A program made the translations under genes and the position numbers. The notes under the pieces were generated by a model. The model saw nothing but the letters and a program-made list of their open reading frames with translations, made no database searches and had not been told where the DNA came from. A stretch of DNA of 64,000 nt from Shewanella sairae (lineage in GTDB: Bacteria; Pseudomonadota; Gammaproteobacteria; Enterobacterales; Shewanellaceae): NCBI RefSeq assembly GCF_023283535.1, contig NZ_JAKILT010000020.1, forward strand, positions 1-64,000, written 5' to 3'. Shown here piece after piece: positions 25,166 through 34,585 of the stretch (the first letter of the stretch is position 1; each line of letters opens with the position of its first letter).

Positions 25166-25771
25166 ATGACAAACAAACAGGGATTTTTTAAACGTCTAAA
25201 AGCGCTAGAGTTGCCTCAGAAAAAGCTTTTTGCGGTTGCCCTATGCCAACGCATGCTACCTAATTATCAGCTTTTCTCTGAAGTATGTGAATTTGGCGAT
25301 CCTAAAGTACTCGACACTTTGCTGAACCTACTTTGGCAATCGATGTACGACAACAAGCTAAAACTGAATATTGATATTTACCTTGAGCGACTTGAAGCCA
25401 ACACGCCAGAACCCGCTGATTTTGACGTATATGGTGTCTACCCTGCGATGGACGCTGTTGTCGCTCTCACTTCACTTATCAGTGCGCTACAAAGTAAAGT
25501 TGAAGAAGATATCGTCAATATCAGTAAACTCTCTTCAGCCACTGTAGCTAACTACATTGAAGCAACCTGTGAGCAAGAGTTTGATAATGAAGATGCACTC
25601 GATGATTACATCTTTGCTCATGAAGTGATGCAAGAAGAAAAAGAGATGCAAAGCTCTCTTTTAGATATCATTGAAGACAATCTCCATATGAAGGCAGACT
25701 TTATTAAAGAGTTACGCCGAGAAATTGTTGAAATTGGTGTATCAAATATCGGTATCGAGGCGAGCAGATAA
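25166..25771 (+). CDS. DUF416 (YjaG-like) family protein
   Basis: 201 residues similar to the E. coli YjaG family (DUF416), whose function is unknown. Recognisable family blocks are CQRMLPNYQLFSEV near residue 28, the DFDVYGVYPAMDAVVAL block near residue 85, and a C-terminal LRREIVEIGVSNIGI. It is predicted to be soluble and helical, with no signal peptide or membrane span. It starts one base after the barA stop (TAAGATG), so its translation may be coupled to barA; the barA nonsense codon could therefore have polar effects on it. Confidence 0.85.
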   Translation: MTNKQGFFKRLKALELPQKKLFAVALCQRMLPNYQLFSEVCEFGDPKVLDTLLNLLWQSMYDNKLKLNIDIYLERLEANTPEPADFDVYGVYPAMDAVVALTSLISALQSKVEEDIVNISKLSSATVANYIEATCEQEFDNEDALDDYIFAHEVMQEEKEMQSSLLDIIEDNLHMKADFIKELRREIVEIGVSNIGIEASR

Positions 25772-25797
25772 GCTCAAACAAGTATATACCGAAACAA

Positions 25798-25832
25798 CAA
25801 GCGCATTAAGGTTAACCTTATGCGCTTTTTTA
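25798..25832 (+). terminator. Terminator after the barA-DUF416 unit
   Basis: AAGCGCA..AAGG / CCTT..TGCGCTT stem with a TTAA centre followed by six T residues, 28 bases after the DUF416 stop. Confidence 0.88.
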
Positions 25833-25865
25833 ATGTCTGTAAAAACCATTATACAGTAACGCCAA

Positions 25866-26768
25866 TCAGCTATGCATGGAAAACAAGCTTTCCGCCTTAG
25901 ACTGCATAAACTCGATAAACAGTTTTACTTTTAAAGGTTGGTGGCTACGCTGATGATACAAAATTGAGATGCGCCTTTTCTCTCCCACCCACTCGGGTAA
26001 CAATGCTTGAAGCTCTCCTGCCGCTAGCTGTTTTTTGACAAATAACTCTGGACCATAAAGAATGCCACCGTTATCCACCGTAGCTTCTACTGCTCCATGT
26101 AGATCGCTTAAAGTAAGCTTAGCTTTGCCGTCGTAATAAAAAGACTCACCATTAGGGTGCTTCAAAGACCAATTATACAAAGGCCACACTTTGATCAAAT
26201 CATGCAGCCCTAGCTCGTTTGGATGGGTTAACGCTGGCGCGTTTTGCAGATATTGCGCTGATGCAAATAAACCATAATTAAGTACGCCTAAAGAGCTTGA
26301 GATCCAAGATGAATCAGGCTGCGTCCCACCAACAATAGCCACATCAACCCCTTCATCAATTAAATCAATGACATTATTGTTCTGTGCTATGTGTAATTGA
26401 ATATCTGGGTAGGTTTCACAGAATTCATTTAAGGCCTTAATAAAAATCATCGAGATAATGGACACAGGGGCAGCAATACGCAAGGTTCCCTCAGGTTTAT
26501 CAACCGTAACGCCACTGATACTATCAAATTGCGAAATAATCGATTGATACTGCTGAAACAGCGCAATGCCCTCTTCAGTCAATCTCAATTTACGCGTGTT
26601 ACGCATTAAAAGCTGTTTGTCTAATACAGTTTCTAACTTAGTTAATTTGCGGCTCACAGTCGCTATAGGCATATCTAGCTCTTTGGCTGCTTGAGAAAAA
26701 CTGCCCGCATTCACTAAGTGAACAAATTGATAGATTAGTTGTAACTCTAAACCAAAGTTAGTACTCAT
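25866..26768 (-). CDS. LysR-family transcriptional regulator
   Basis: About 300 residues. N-terminal winged helix-turn-helix (LIYQFVHLVNAGSFSQAA, IATVSRKLTKLE) and a C-terminal substrate-binding domain from about residue 90 (GTLRIAAPVSIISMIFI, DVAIVGG). The SRKLTKLE recognition helix and R-N-T-R-K segment resemble the CrgA/AaeR-like branch, but the ligand cannot be inferred. Start at MSTNFGLELQ, with AGGG ten bases upstream; another ATG 13 codons earlier is open. Divergent from the hybrid kinase at 27088, the usual geometry for a regulator and a target, but LysR targets are not always adjacent. Confidence 0.88.
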   Translation of the reverse strand: MSTNFGLELQLIYQFVHLVNAGSFSQAAKELDMPIATVSRKLTKLETVLDKQLLMRNTRKLRLTEEGIALFQQYQSIISQFDSISGVTVDKPEGTLRIAAPVSIISMIFIKALNEFCETYPDIQLHIAQNNNVIDLIDEGVDVAIVGGTQPDSSWISSSLGVLNYGLFASAQYLQNAPALTHPNELGLHDLIKVWPLYNWSLKHPNGESFYYDGKAKLTLSDLHGAVEATVDNGGILYGPELFVKKQLAAGELQALLPEWVGEKRRISILYHQRSHQPLKVKLFIEFMQSKAESLFSMHS

Positions 26769-27087
26769 CAATGTAAGCCCTAGTGTAGAAAATAGATTAA
26801 GCATCAACGTACGATATAAAAAAGCAGTATATCAAAGTTAAACCACAACCTCTTTGGCTTTGCTAAACTTTGCCTTTGCTAAGTAAGCAGCTCAATGCCC
26901 CTTAAGTTAGCAACGGGCGCCCCACAAGTAAGTAACCAATCTAACTTTTACCCAACCTAAACTAGCCTAACCGAATCAGACAATAACCCCAATTATCGTC
27001 TATCTCAAAAATGTCAAAATTAGATTGGTCAAAAAGTAATTTGTGGATTATCATTCGCCCCCTTTTTTTTCATTCACTGCTCAAAAA
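26769..27087. promoter_or_regulatory. Divergent intergenic region between LysR gene and hybrid kinase
   Basis: Holds no gene. It should carry both promoters and possibly the LysR operator; I could not single out a convincing -35/-10 pair or a LysR inverted repeat by eye. A GTG at 27043 is in frame with the kinase but is less likely to be its start than the ATG at 27088. Confidence 0.5.
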
Positions 27088-30000
27088 ATGACACGAATTG
27101 TTATTTTCCTCCTGTTAGTTACTAGCTTGTTCTGCTCGGCATTTTCCTACGCTATCGAGCTAAAACCTGAAGCTAAGGCGTACTTAAAGAAAAAAGAAGC
27201 TATTGTTGTTGCTATGCCGAGCACAGGCCTACGCGCGCACTGGAATACCCATTCGCCTGGTGCTCTCGGTATCTACACTGACTATATTCGCACCCTTGTC
27301 CAAGAGCTAGGCATAGCGGTTCAATTTAAAGGATATGAGTGCTTAGATGAATTACAGCAAGCAGTGGCATCAGGAGAAGCAGACTTATCTCTCGGCTTTA
27401 TGCCAACAACAGAGCGTGAAAAGAGTCTACTCTTCTCAGTTCCCGTTTTTGAAAACTATCAGCTAAATTGGTTGCGTAACTCTAGCTACCGCAATACCCC
27501 TGCGTCAGATATGAACTGGGTATGTGTTGAAGGCTCGTTCTCTTGTGAAGCGACTGCCCAAAATGGCTTCCGCACCCTAACGAAAGTCAAAACGCTAGAT
27601 AGCTTAATCCACTACCTATCAACAGGAAAAGCTGACGGAGCCATAATCCACTTTGGAACTGTGCACCATTACTATCAAACTGTTGCTGTGGGCGACTGGT
27701 TAGGTGACATCGTATTTAATGAAAACAGTCAACCTATGTTGTCATCTTTTATTACTGCTAAAAACAACCCTATATTGATGGATATACTTAATCAATATCA
27801 GCAGGAAATGCATAACAACAAAGTCATAAAACCATTCAAATTTAAAAACTTAAGCATGCTTCATAATGAGCAGGCAATAGAATCTATCTATCAGCAATAT
27901 AATAGGCAAACGATTCGATATAGCATAGAAAACGATCTCTACCCACTCTCATACATCTCAAAGAGTAACGGTGAAATCTCTGGCTATATTCATGACATTA
28001 TAAAAATATTAGCCCGAAAATCAGGGCTAAATTTTGAATATGTTGCCCCTATGGGTCAAAGCATTGATGATATGCTCAATCAAGGCGTCATTGACCTGAT
28101 CCCAGGCGGGCTTATGTCAGTAAACGAGACGTCAACAAAATTCCTAACAACACACCCCTTTTATACTATTAATTGGTCGTTTATCCGTACCACTAAAACG
28201 TATCAACAACAAAAAATCGCGGTATTAGATCGCTCCGGCAACCTGCCTGAACAAGGCATTTTTAAATTTATCGATAAACCCATTATCTATACCGATTTTG
28301 CACTGCTCAAAAAAGACATAGAAAGTGGTGTGGTAACACATGCCTATATTCCCAAGAGCATTGCTGAAGACTATTTATACTATGGCAGTGAAACAAAATT
28401 TGAGCTAGTAAATAGCCCTAAAAAACAACTCATTAGCTTAATGGGGATCAAGCTAAACTTAAGCTCAGAGACGTTAAGGGATATGCTTGATGCAGCTATA
28501 GCCGTAACAACAGCTAAAGAGATTTCTTTAGCTGTTAAGAGTCATCAGGTCATTCACACTAAATATGGTTACGATAAAAAACAAACTAAAAACACTGTCG
28601 TCTTTTTGTTGGTTTTATTAATTTTAGCCGGTGCTGCTAGTATTTTATGGAGCAAAAAACTTAAAGGCTATTTACGAGAAGCACGTGCCAGTGGCAAAAA
28701 ATCTCACGACCAAATGCAGTGGCTGACAAGCGTATTAAATAGCTTTCCTGGCATGGTATTAATATCCGATGATAAGGGATCGCCTTTATTATCTAACAAG
28801 GCATACAGTGAATGCTTTAAAACTTGTATTAATGGCCAATGTAAAGAGAGCCAGGACACGTGTGCTTTCTTAAATGTAATAAACACTGTTGCGACCGACA
28901 TTAACAATGATGCGGTCTATGTCGCTAATGATAAATGTACTATTGCAGGCAAGTACTACCGGGTATCTCGTGACGTTGTAAATCATGACGATGGTAACCA
29001 GTACCATATTACTGTTTTCACTGACTTTACAGAACTGAAACAACGGAAAGAAGAGCTGATTCTTTCCAAGCAGCAAGCTGTTGACGCATTAAAAACACGA
29101 GAATCTTTCCTCGCTGTGATTAGTCATGAACTCAGAACCCCTCTCGCCGCCATGATAGGCCTAATGGAGTTACTCAACCCTGAACTAAAGTCAGCTAAGA
29201 ATAAAGAACTAGTAAGCAATGCACTAGCATCGGCGGATAGGCTCAAAGGTTTAGTTAACGATATTTTGGACTTTTCTAAAATGGAAGCTGATCAGTTACA
29301 GCTTGACCTGCACCAAAGCAATCTATTTATCGAGTTGGGTTCAACATTAAGACTCTTAGAAGCCAGTCTAGATAAAAAAGAGGTCAACTTCATTATTAAT
29401 TGGCAACCAACCAAGCTTTGCAATGCAGAGCTAGACTGGTCGCGCCTAAGCCAAATAGTCAATAACCTCGTTAATAACTCAATAAAGTTTACTCAAAAAG
29501 GCACCATTACCGTTAGCGTTAGCAATACCCAAGAAACATTAACATTAACGGTTGAAGATACTGGCTGTGGCATGACCGATGAACAGCAACAAAAGCTGTT
29601 TCAGCCTTTTGTACAAGCAGATGCAAGTATCAACCGCAAATACGGTGGTTCGGGCTTAGGTATGTCGATCGTTCAGCATCTTGTTGAATTAATGGGAGGA
29701 GCGCTAAAGGTTTCCAGTAAGCTTAATCAAGGAACAAAAGTACGCCTGTCTTTACCGGCTAACTTTACAACGATTAAACAAAACTTGGTTACCAGCTGTT
29801 ACACCCAAAAAGCAACAACTCAAGACTGGTTAGTTGAGTGGGGAATCATACCGGCTAAAGTCAAAAATGACGCGGTTGTTAGCCTTTGCACCTTAGACAC
29901 TGACGGGAATACCTACCCAGATCTATTGCTAAGGCAAGTCGCTATCATGCCTGTAAAAAGCAATACGAGCCCATTGCTTAAGCATGCTAAATATTCTGGT

Positions 30001-30687
30001 ACTGTGCTGGTTGCTGATGACGACCCTATCAATTGTTTTCTATTTCAAAAGCAACTTAAGAAACTCGGGCTTGAGGTCATCACTGTTCACGACGGTATGG
30101 AAGCATTACTTTATTTAGCCGCCAATAAAAACGATATTTCATTACTGATCACCGATTTCCACATGCCGAACTTAAATGGCTACGAGCTAGTGACTCAGCT
30201 TAGAGCTAAAGCTGAGTTTGCAAGTTTCCCGATCATTGGCTGCACAGCAGAAGACTCAAGATTAGTTGTAGAAAAAGCAGCTAAAGTCGGCATGACAGAA
30301 GTGATGTACAAACCTTACTCATTCCAATTGCTTGGTGAGGTTATTAGTCGCTATTGCCCAGAACAAAGCCCTGATAGCACTCTAGATAGACTCGATTGGT
30401 TAATAGAATATACAGACGAGGAGCAATTAGAACTCTCTGCAATAGTCAGAGACTCTTTACTTGTCGATAAAGCACAATTAGTTGACAAAACATTGCCTAT
30501 AACAGCCCTTGCTCATCGAATAAAAGGGGCTGCAACCGCAATCGGCCTAACTCAGTTAGCCACCATAGCCAGCGACTGCGAAGCCGCAGCAGAACATGAA
30601 TTACCTGAAGCAACGGCACGGCTGAGTGCTGAAATTGATATTATCGTTAGCACTATTAATAATTGGCTGGCAAAGCAATATCAATAA
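27088..30687 (+). CDS. EvgS/BvgS-type hybrid sensor histidine kinase
   Basis: 1199 residues. A signal peptide (about 1-22) is followed by two tandem periplasmic solute-binding (SBP_bac_3) domains (about 35-250 and 275-490), a membrane span (503-521), a PAS-like domain (about 545-665) with four closely spaced cysteines (576, 580, 585, 592), the HisKA domain with His680 in SHELRTPLAAM, and the ATPase with NNLVNNSIKFTQKG, DTGCGM and GGSGLGM. A receiver (DDDP, Asp1023 in TDFHMP, MYKPY) and an HPt domain with His1143 in AHRIKGAA complete the relay. The architecture is that of EvgS and BvgS, which sense small molecules or pH/redox; the signal here is unknown. The next gene encodes a likely receiver partner. 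ATG 27088 is preferred over GTG 27043 because it gives a clean signal peptide. Confidence 0.9.
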   Translation: MTRIVIFLLLVTSLFCSAFSYAIELKPEAKAYLKKKEAIVVAMPSTGLRAHWNTHSPGALGIYTDYIRTLVQELGIAVQFKGYECLDELQQAVASGEADLSLGFMPTTEREKSLLFSVPVFENYQLNWLRNSSYRNTPASDMNWVCVEGSFSCEATAQNGFRTLTKVKTLDSLIHYLSTGKADGAIIHFGTVHHYYQTVAVGDWLGDIVFNENSQPMLSSFITAKNNPILMDILNQYQQEMHNNKVIKPFKFKNLSMLHNEQAIESIYQQYNRQTIRYSIENDLYPLSYISKSNGEISGYIHDIIKILARKSGLNFEYVAPMGQSIDDMLNQGVIDLIPGGLMSVNETSTKFLTTHPFYTINWSFIRTTKTYQQQKIAVLDRSGNLPEQGIFKFIDKPIIYTDFALLKKDIESGVVTHAYIPKSIAEDYLYYGSETKFELVNSPKKQLISLMGIKLNLSSETLRDMLDAAIAVTTAKEISLAVKSHQVIHTKYGYDKKQTKNTVVFLLVLLILAGAASILWSKKLKGYLREARASGKKSHDQMQWLTSVLNSFPGMVLISDDKGSPLLSNKAYSECFKTCINGQCKESQDTCAFLNVINTVATDINNDAVYVANDKCTIAGKYYRVSRDVVNHDDGNQYHITVFTDFTELKQRKEELILSKQQAVDALKTRESFLAVISHELRTPLAAMIGLMELLNPELKSAKNKELVSNALASADRLKGLVNDILDFSKMEADQLQLDLHQSNLFIELGSTLRLLEASLDKKEVNFIINWQPTKLCNAELDWSRLSQIVNNLVNNSIKFTQKGTITVSVSNTQETLTLTVEDTGCGMTDEQQQKLFQPFVQADASINRKYGGSGLGMSIVQHLVELMGGALKVSSKLNQGTKVRLSLPANFTTIKQNLVTSCYTQKATTQDWLVEWGIIPAKVKNDAVVSLCTLDTDGNTYPDLLLRQVAIMPVKSNTSPLLKHAKYSGTVLVADDDPINCFLFQKQLKKLGLEVITVHDGMEALLYLAANKNDISLLITDFHMPNLNGYELVTQLRAKAEFASFPIIGCTAEDSRLVVEKAAKVGMTEVMYKPYSFQLLGEVISRYCPEQSPDSTLDRLDWLIEYTDEEQLELSAIVRDSLLVDKAQLVDKTLPITALAHRIKGAATAIGLTQLATIASDCEAAAEHELPEATARLSAEIDIIVSTINNWLAKQYQ

Positions 30688-30774
30688 CAGCAGTGATTAA
30701 CGTCATTACTTATAATGCGCCACAGTCAATTATGGCGCTTAAAATAACTGTTTAAGTTTTGGGATACACATTCA

Positions 30775-32409
30775 ATGCAATCTTTTCAATCATTAAAGCT
30801 GCTTATCATTGATGATGCGCCAACGTTTCTATTTACGATTAGAAGCATGTTGGTAAAGCTAGGATTTATTGAAACCAACTTATTCACCGCCAAGTCAGCA
30901 AAGTTGGCACTTGATCTTGCGGCAAATAAACAGTTTGACGTAATCATCTGTGATTATAATTTTGGCTTAGGTATGAATGGCAAACAGCTATTCGAAGAAC
31001 TTAAACACTTAAACTTGCTCACCGATAAAGCGGCTTTCATTCTGGTGACTGGCGATAATACCGCGGCAACAGTCAGACCAATACTGGAACTTAAGCCTGA
31101 CGAATATTTGCTAAAACCCCTTAATGCCGTCACCTTAAAGCAGCGTTTGTCTATTGCTATCCGTCGCAGAGAGAAACTTGCGACGCTATTCACCGCAGAA
31201 CGGCTTTTAGATGCCGAAACAGGTCTACGACTATGCGATGAAATGCAGCCTTTTTATCCGGAATACTATTTTGTTATTGAACGATTTCGCGGCACCTTCC
31301 TCACTATTTTGCAGCGTCATGAGCAAGCTAAAGGGGTTTATCAATCTACCTTGACCAAAAAGGAACTCGACTGGGCAAAAGTAGGTCTAGCCAATTCACT
31401 CGCTTGCCTTGGACAAGTAGAAGAAGCTGAAGCGCTTATTAATCAATTACTCTTAGCTGCGCCTATGGATACCAGAGTGAGAACTGAAGCGGCCCACTTA
31501 CAACTTAAGAAAAGTGATATTCCAGCTGCGATAGCCCACTTAGAGTTAGCCAGTAAAATTGTACCGGGTAACTCTGAGCGCGAGCTTGTTATTGTTAATC
31601 TATGCTTATCGGTTGAAGATTATGCGCAGGCGCTTGAACGATATAAGCTCTACCTTGACATCAACAAAGAAACCTACCGCAATAACGACTTTTCCAAATT
31701 GAGTTTAATTAGGTCGTTACTTTATGCAGCGCACAATAACCCTAATAAACAAGCGTTAATAGAAGAGGCTAAGCATCATCTAAGACTTTTACTTGGCTCA
31801 AATGATGAATCGATAAGCAATGAAATAGAGTTAATTAAGGCGCATATTTCAATGGAAGTGGGTTACTACCGTTCGGCACTGAGTATTCTTAGGAAACTGC
31901 ATAACAAAAAATGTTTCCAACATTTTTATGCCGCATACCATTACGCTTGGTTATTGAATGTCATGAGTGTCGAGAATGAATTTGAGCAAGCTATTCAATG
32001 GTGTGGTGAAAGCTTAGGCTTTGAGCAAAATCAAATCATTTTCTCAAGTAAAGTCTCTATGTTAGATGGTTTAAGAGACTGTAATAAAGCAAAAAAAACT
32101 TGGTTAAAAAACAAATATCAGATGGTCAAAGATAGCCATTTAGACAAACTGGCTTTACTTGAAACCTATTTGTTGATTAACAAGAAAGCACCACTTTTAA
32201 AAACAGTTTGCTTAAATATCATCATGACACTTGCTCATGTTTGGCCAGGGCAATATGGTGTAAACCAAGTAAAAGTCATTATCAACCGCTGTGATAATGT
32301 TATAAAACAGCTCTATAGCGATGAGGAACTCATAAAGCTTGAGTATCAGCAGCACCATCAAGCGGCAATAGACAAATGTAGAAGCAAGATTTTTGAACTA
32401 ACAGAATAA
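30775..32409 (+). CDS. Response regulator with TPR-like output domain
   Basis: 544 residues. An N-terminal receiver (about 6-128) has the acidic pair D13-D14, phospho-acceptor Asp60 in IICDYNFG, and the LVTGDN and YLLKPL motifs. The remainder is helical with TPR-like repeats, for example ALANSLACLGQVEEAEALINQLL-type and HLQLKKSDIPAAIAHLELA-type units between about residues 185 and 300. No DNA-binding, cyclase or phosphodiesterase motif is seen, so the output is probably protein-protein interaction. Lies 87 bases after the hybrid kinase in the same direction, so it is its likely phosphorelay partner. The function is not known. Confidence 0.85.
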   Translation: MQSFQSLKLLIIDDAPTFLFTIRSMLVKLGFIETNLFTAKSAKLALDLAANKQFDVIICDYNFGLGMNGKQLFEELKHLNLLTDKAAFILVTGDNTAATVRPILELKPDEYLLKPLNAVTLKQRLSIAIRRREKLATLFTAERLLDAETGLRLCDEMQPFYPEYYFVIERFRGTFLTILQRHEQAKGVYQSTLTKKELDWAKVGLANSLACLGQVEEAEALINQLLLAAPMDTRVRTEAAHLQLKKSDIPAAIAHLELASKIVPGNSERELVIVNLCLSVEDYAQALERYKLYLDINKETYRNNDFSKLSLIRSLLYAAHNNPNKQALIEEAKHHLRLLLGSNDESISNEIELIKAHISMEVGYYRSALSILRKLHNKKCFQHFYAAYHYAWLLNVMSVENEFEQAIQWCGESLGFEQNQIIFSSKVSMLDGLRDCNKAKKTWLKNKYQMVKDSHLDKLALLETYLLINKKAPLLKTVCLNIIMTLAHVWPGQYGVNQVKVIINRCDNVIKQLYSDEELIKLEYQQHHQAAIDKCRSKIFELTE

Positions 32410-32431
32410 TATCTATTATAAAACCTAAACC

Positions 32432-32463
32432 AAAGCTCATACCTGTCTTGGGCTTTCGTTTTA
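32432..32463 (+). terminator. Possible terminator of the kinase/REC-TPR unit
   Basis: AAAGCTC / GGGCTTT stem with one G-T pair and an 11-base loop, then CGTTTTATT, 22 bases after the stop codon. Confidence 0.5.
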
Positions 32464-32767
32464 TTAGCGCCATCAATCCCCTTTTAACAAGGTCATCTTA
32501 TAACAACATCCGCCAAGTCAGCATGGGCATTCCGTTAATCAAAATCGATAGTGCAACATAAAGAGGTTAAGCATTAGTCTATACCTCCACTCAATAAAAC
32601 CTGCAACACTAAATAACAAAAGCCACAAGAACAATCTAAGATTCTGAATAACAAAAGATTATTGCAACTAGGTTATTTGCTGTAACGCCGCTTCCCTCAA
32701 AAGCAAACCTACTCATATCGCATAAACCCCTTATACTGATCTCAAACGAAAATGTGATTAAGCTCTA
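32464..32767. other. Intergenic region with no recognisable feature
   Basis: AT-rich, with no credible reading frame, hairpin or known motif seen between the REC-TPR gene and the recN control region. Confidence 0.5.
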
Positions 32768-32790
32768 TTGATTAACCAAACAGGTATTTA

Positions 32791-32828
32791 CTGTATAGAT
32801 AAACAGTATATACTGTGTAGTTATACAG
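32791..32828 (+). promoter_or_regulatory. Two LexA (SOS) boxes upstream of recN
   Basis: Two exact CTGT-N8-ACAG operators at 32791-32806 and 32813-32828, 22 bases apart centre to centre, so on the same face of the helix. The second ends 21 bases before the recN ATG. A TATACT -10-like hexamer lies between and partly within them. Multiple LexA boxes before recN are known in enterobacteria. Confidence 0.92.
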
Positions 32829-32849
32829 TGTTTTGAAAAGGACATCACT

Positions 32850-34511
32850 ATGCTTTGCCAACTCAGTATCAACAACTTTGCTATTGTGCGTTTTTTAGAG
32901 CTCGATTTTAAAGCCGGCATGACCAGTATTACTGGCGAAACAGGCGCAGGTAAATCGATTGCTATCGATGCTCTGGGCTTATGCCTAGGTAATCGAGCTG
33001 ACGCCAATGCGATAAGACCTGATGCGACCAAGGCCGAAGTAAGTGCCCGTTTTTTATTAAATGATACCCCAGCAGCTAAGCGCTGGCTTGAAGACAACGA
33101 TCTTGAACTTGATGATGAATGTATCTTACGTCGCACCATTAGCAGCGACGGACGTTCACGTGCCTATATCAATGGTAATCCGGTACCACTAGCGCAAATC
33201 AAAGCGCTTGGGCAGCTACTTATTGGTATTCACGGTCAACATGCGCACCACGCCATGTTAAAAAGTGAACATCAATTGACTCTGCTAGATAGCTACGCAA
33301 ACCATAAAATGCTTATTGACAGCGTTACCGCCAGCTATCACAGATGTAAAACCATTGAGAAACACCTGCACCAATTGCAGATGTCGCAGCAAGAGCGCTT
33401 GGCCCGTAAACAGCTTTTGCAATACCAAGTCGAAGAGTTAAATGAGTTTGCGATTGCTAAAGGTGAATTTGAGTCCATTGAGGCAGAACACAAAAAGCTC
33501 GCTAATAGCACAGCGTTAATTGAGCTTTGCCGTAGTCAATTGCACATACTGCAAGAAAGTGATGACGGCAGTGTAGAGTCACTGCTTAATACCAGTATTA
33601 GCCAAGGCCAAGATCTGGAAAACTATGATCCAGAGTTAGGCAATGTAGTATCAATGCTTAACGATGCGCTGATCCAAGTGCAAGAAAGCAGTAGCGAACT
33701 CGAACGCTATTTAGATGGCTTAGAGCTCGACCCTGAATATTTTGCACACTTAGAGCAACGGATCTCTAAGGCGATGCAGCTCGCCCGCAAACACCAAGTA
33801 AGCGGCGAAGAACTTTATAGCTACCATCAAACCCTGTTAGCAGAGCTTGAAGATTTAGGCTCTGATGACGACAAGCTTGATGATATTAAACAAGAGTTGC
33901 AAGCTAGCCGAGATGCATACTTACAACATGCCAAAAAGCTTAGCCAAAGCCGCAGCCGCTACGCTAAAGAGCTTGATAAGCAAGTGACTCACTCGATTCA
34001 TGAACTAAACATGCCAAAAGGTAAGTTCAATATTGCCGTTAACTTTAACGAAGCCATCATTACACCAACAGGCTGCGATAATATTGAGTTTTTAGTGTCA
34101 ACCAACCCTGGACAACCATTACAACCTATTGCCAAGGTTGCATCCGGTGGTGAACTGTCACGTATTGGTCTAGGCATACAAGTGATAACCGCTAAGAAAG
34201 TATCTACGCCAACGCTAATTTTTGATGAAGTCGATGTCGGGATTTCAGGACCAACAGCCGCTGTTGTAGGCCGTATGCTACGCAGCCTTGGTGAGTCAAC
34301 CCAGGTATTTTGTGTCACCCATTTGCCGCAAGTTGCCGGTAATGGTCATCAACATATGTTTGTCAATAAGAGCAGTAAAGCAGGTAAAACAGAAACCTCT
34401 ATGGTGGCGCTTGATAAGACTCAACGTATTGAAGAGTTAGCCCGCTTGCTCGGTGGCGACACCATTACTAGTAATACCTTGGCTAATGCTAAAGAGTTAC
34501 TGCTGAGCTAA
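32850..34511 (+). CDS. recN: DNA repair protein RecN
   Basis: SMC-like ATPase that helps RecA-dependent double-strand-break repair. 553 residues, the typical size. Starts MLCQLSINNFAIVR, Walker A in TGETGAGKSIAIDALGL, a central coiled coil with the IHGQHAHHAM region, and a C-terminal half with SGGELSRIGLGIQV and Walker B LIFDEVDVGISG. AAAAGGA sits nine bases before the ATG. SOS control is expected from the double LexA operator. Confidence 0.98.
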   Translation: MLCQLSINNFAIVRFLELDFKAGMTSITGETGAGKSIAIDALGLCLGNRADANAIRPDATKAEVSARFLLNDTPAAKRWLEDNDLELDDECILRRTISSDGRSRAYINGNPVPLAQIKALGQLLIGIHGQHAHHAMLKSEHQLTLLDSYANHKMLIDSVTASYHRCKTIEKHLHQLQMSQQERLARKQLLQYQVEELNEFAIAKGEFESIEAEHKKLANSTALIELCRSQLHILQESDDGSVESLLNTSISQGQDLENYDPELGNVVSMLNDALIQVQESSSELERYLDGLELDPEYFAHLEQRISKAMQLARKHQVSGEELYSYHQTLLAELEDLGSDDDKLDDIKQELQASRDAYLQHAKKLSQSRSRYAKELDKQVTHSIHELNMPKGKFNIAVNFNEAIITPTGCDNIEFLVSTNPGQPLQPIAKVASGGELSRIGLGIQVITAKKVSTPTLIFDEVDVGISGPTAAVVGRMLRSLGESTQVFCVTHLPQVAGNGHQHMFVNKSSKAGKTETSMVALDKTQRIEELARLLGGDTITSNTLANAKELLLS

Positions 34512-34534
34512 TACCAATGACGTAAGCGTTAAAA

Positions 34535-34566
34535 CAAAAATGCAGAGCCTTAGCTCTGCATTTTTT
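34535..34566. terminator. Bidirectional terminator between recN and pgpA
   Basis: TGCAGAGC / GCTCTGCA stem with a CTTA loop, A-run on the left and T-run on the right, placed between two convergent genes. Confidence 0.9.
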
Positions 34567-34585
34567 ATCGTGACAATTAGCGCAG

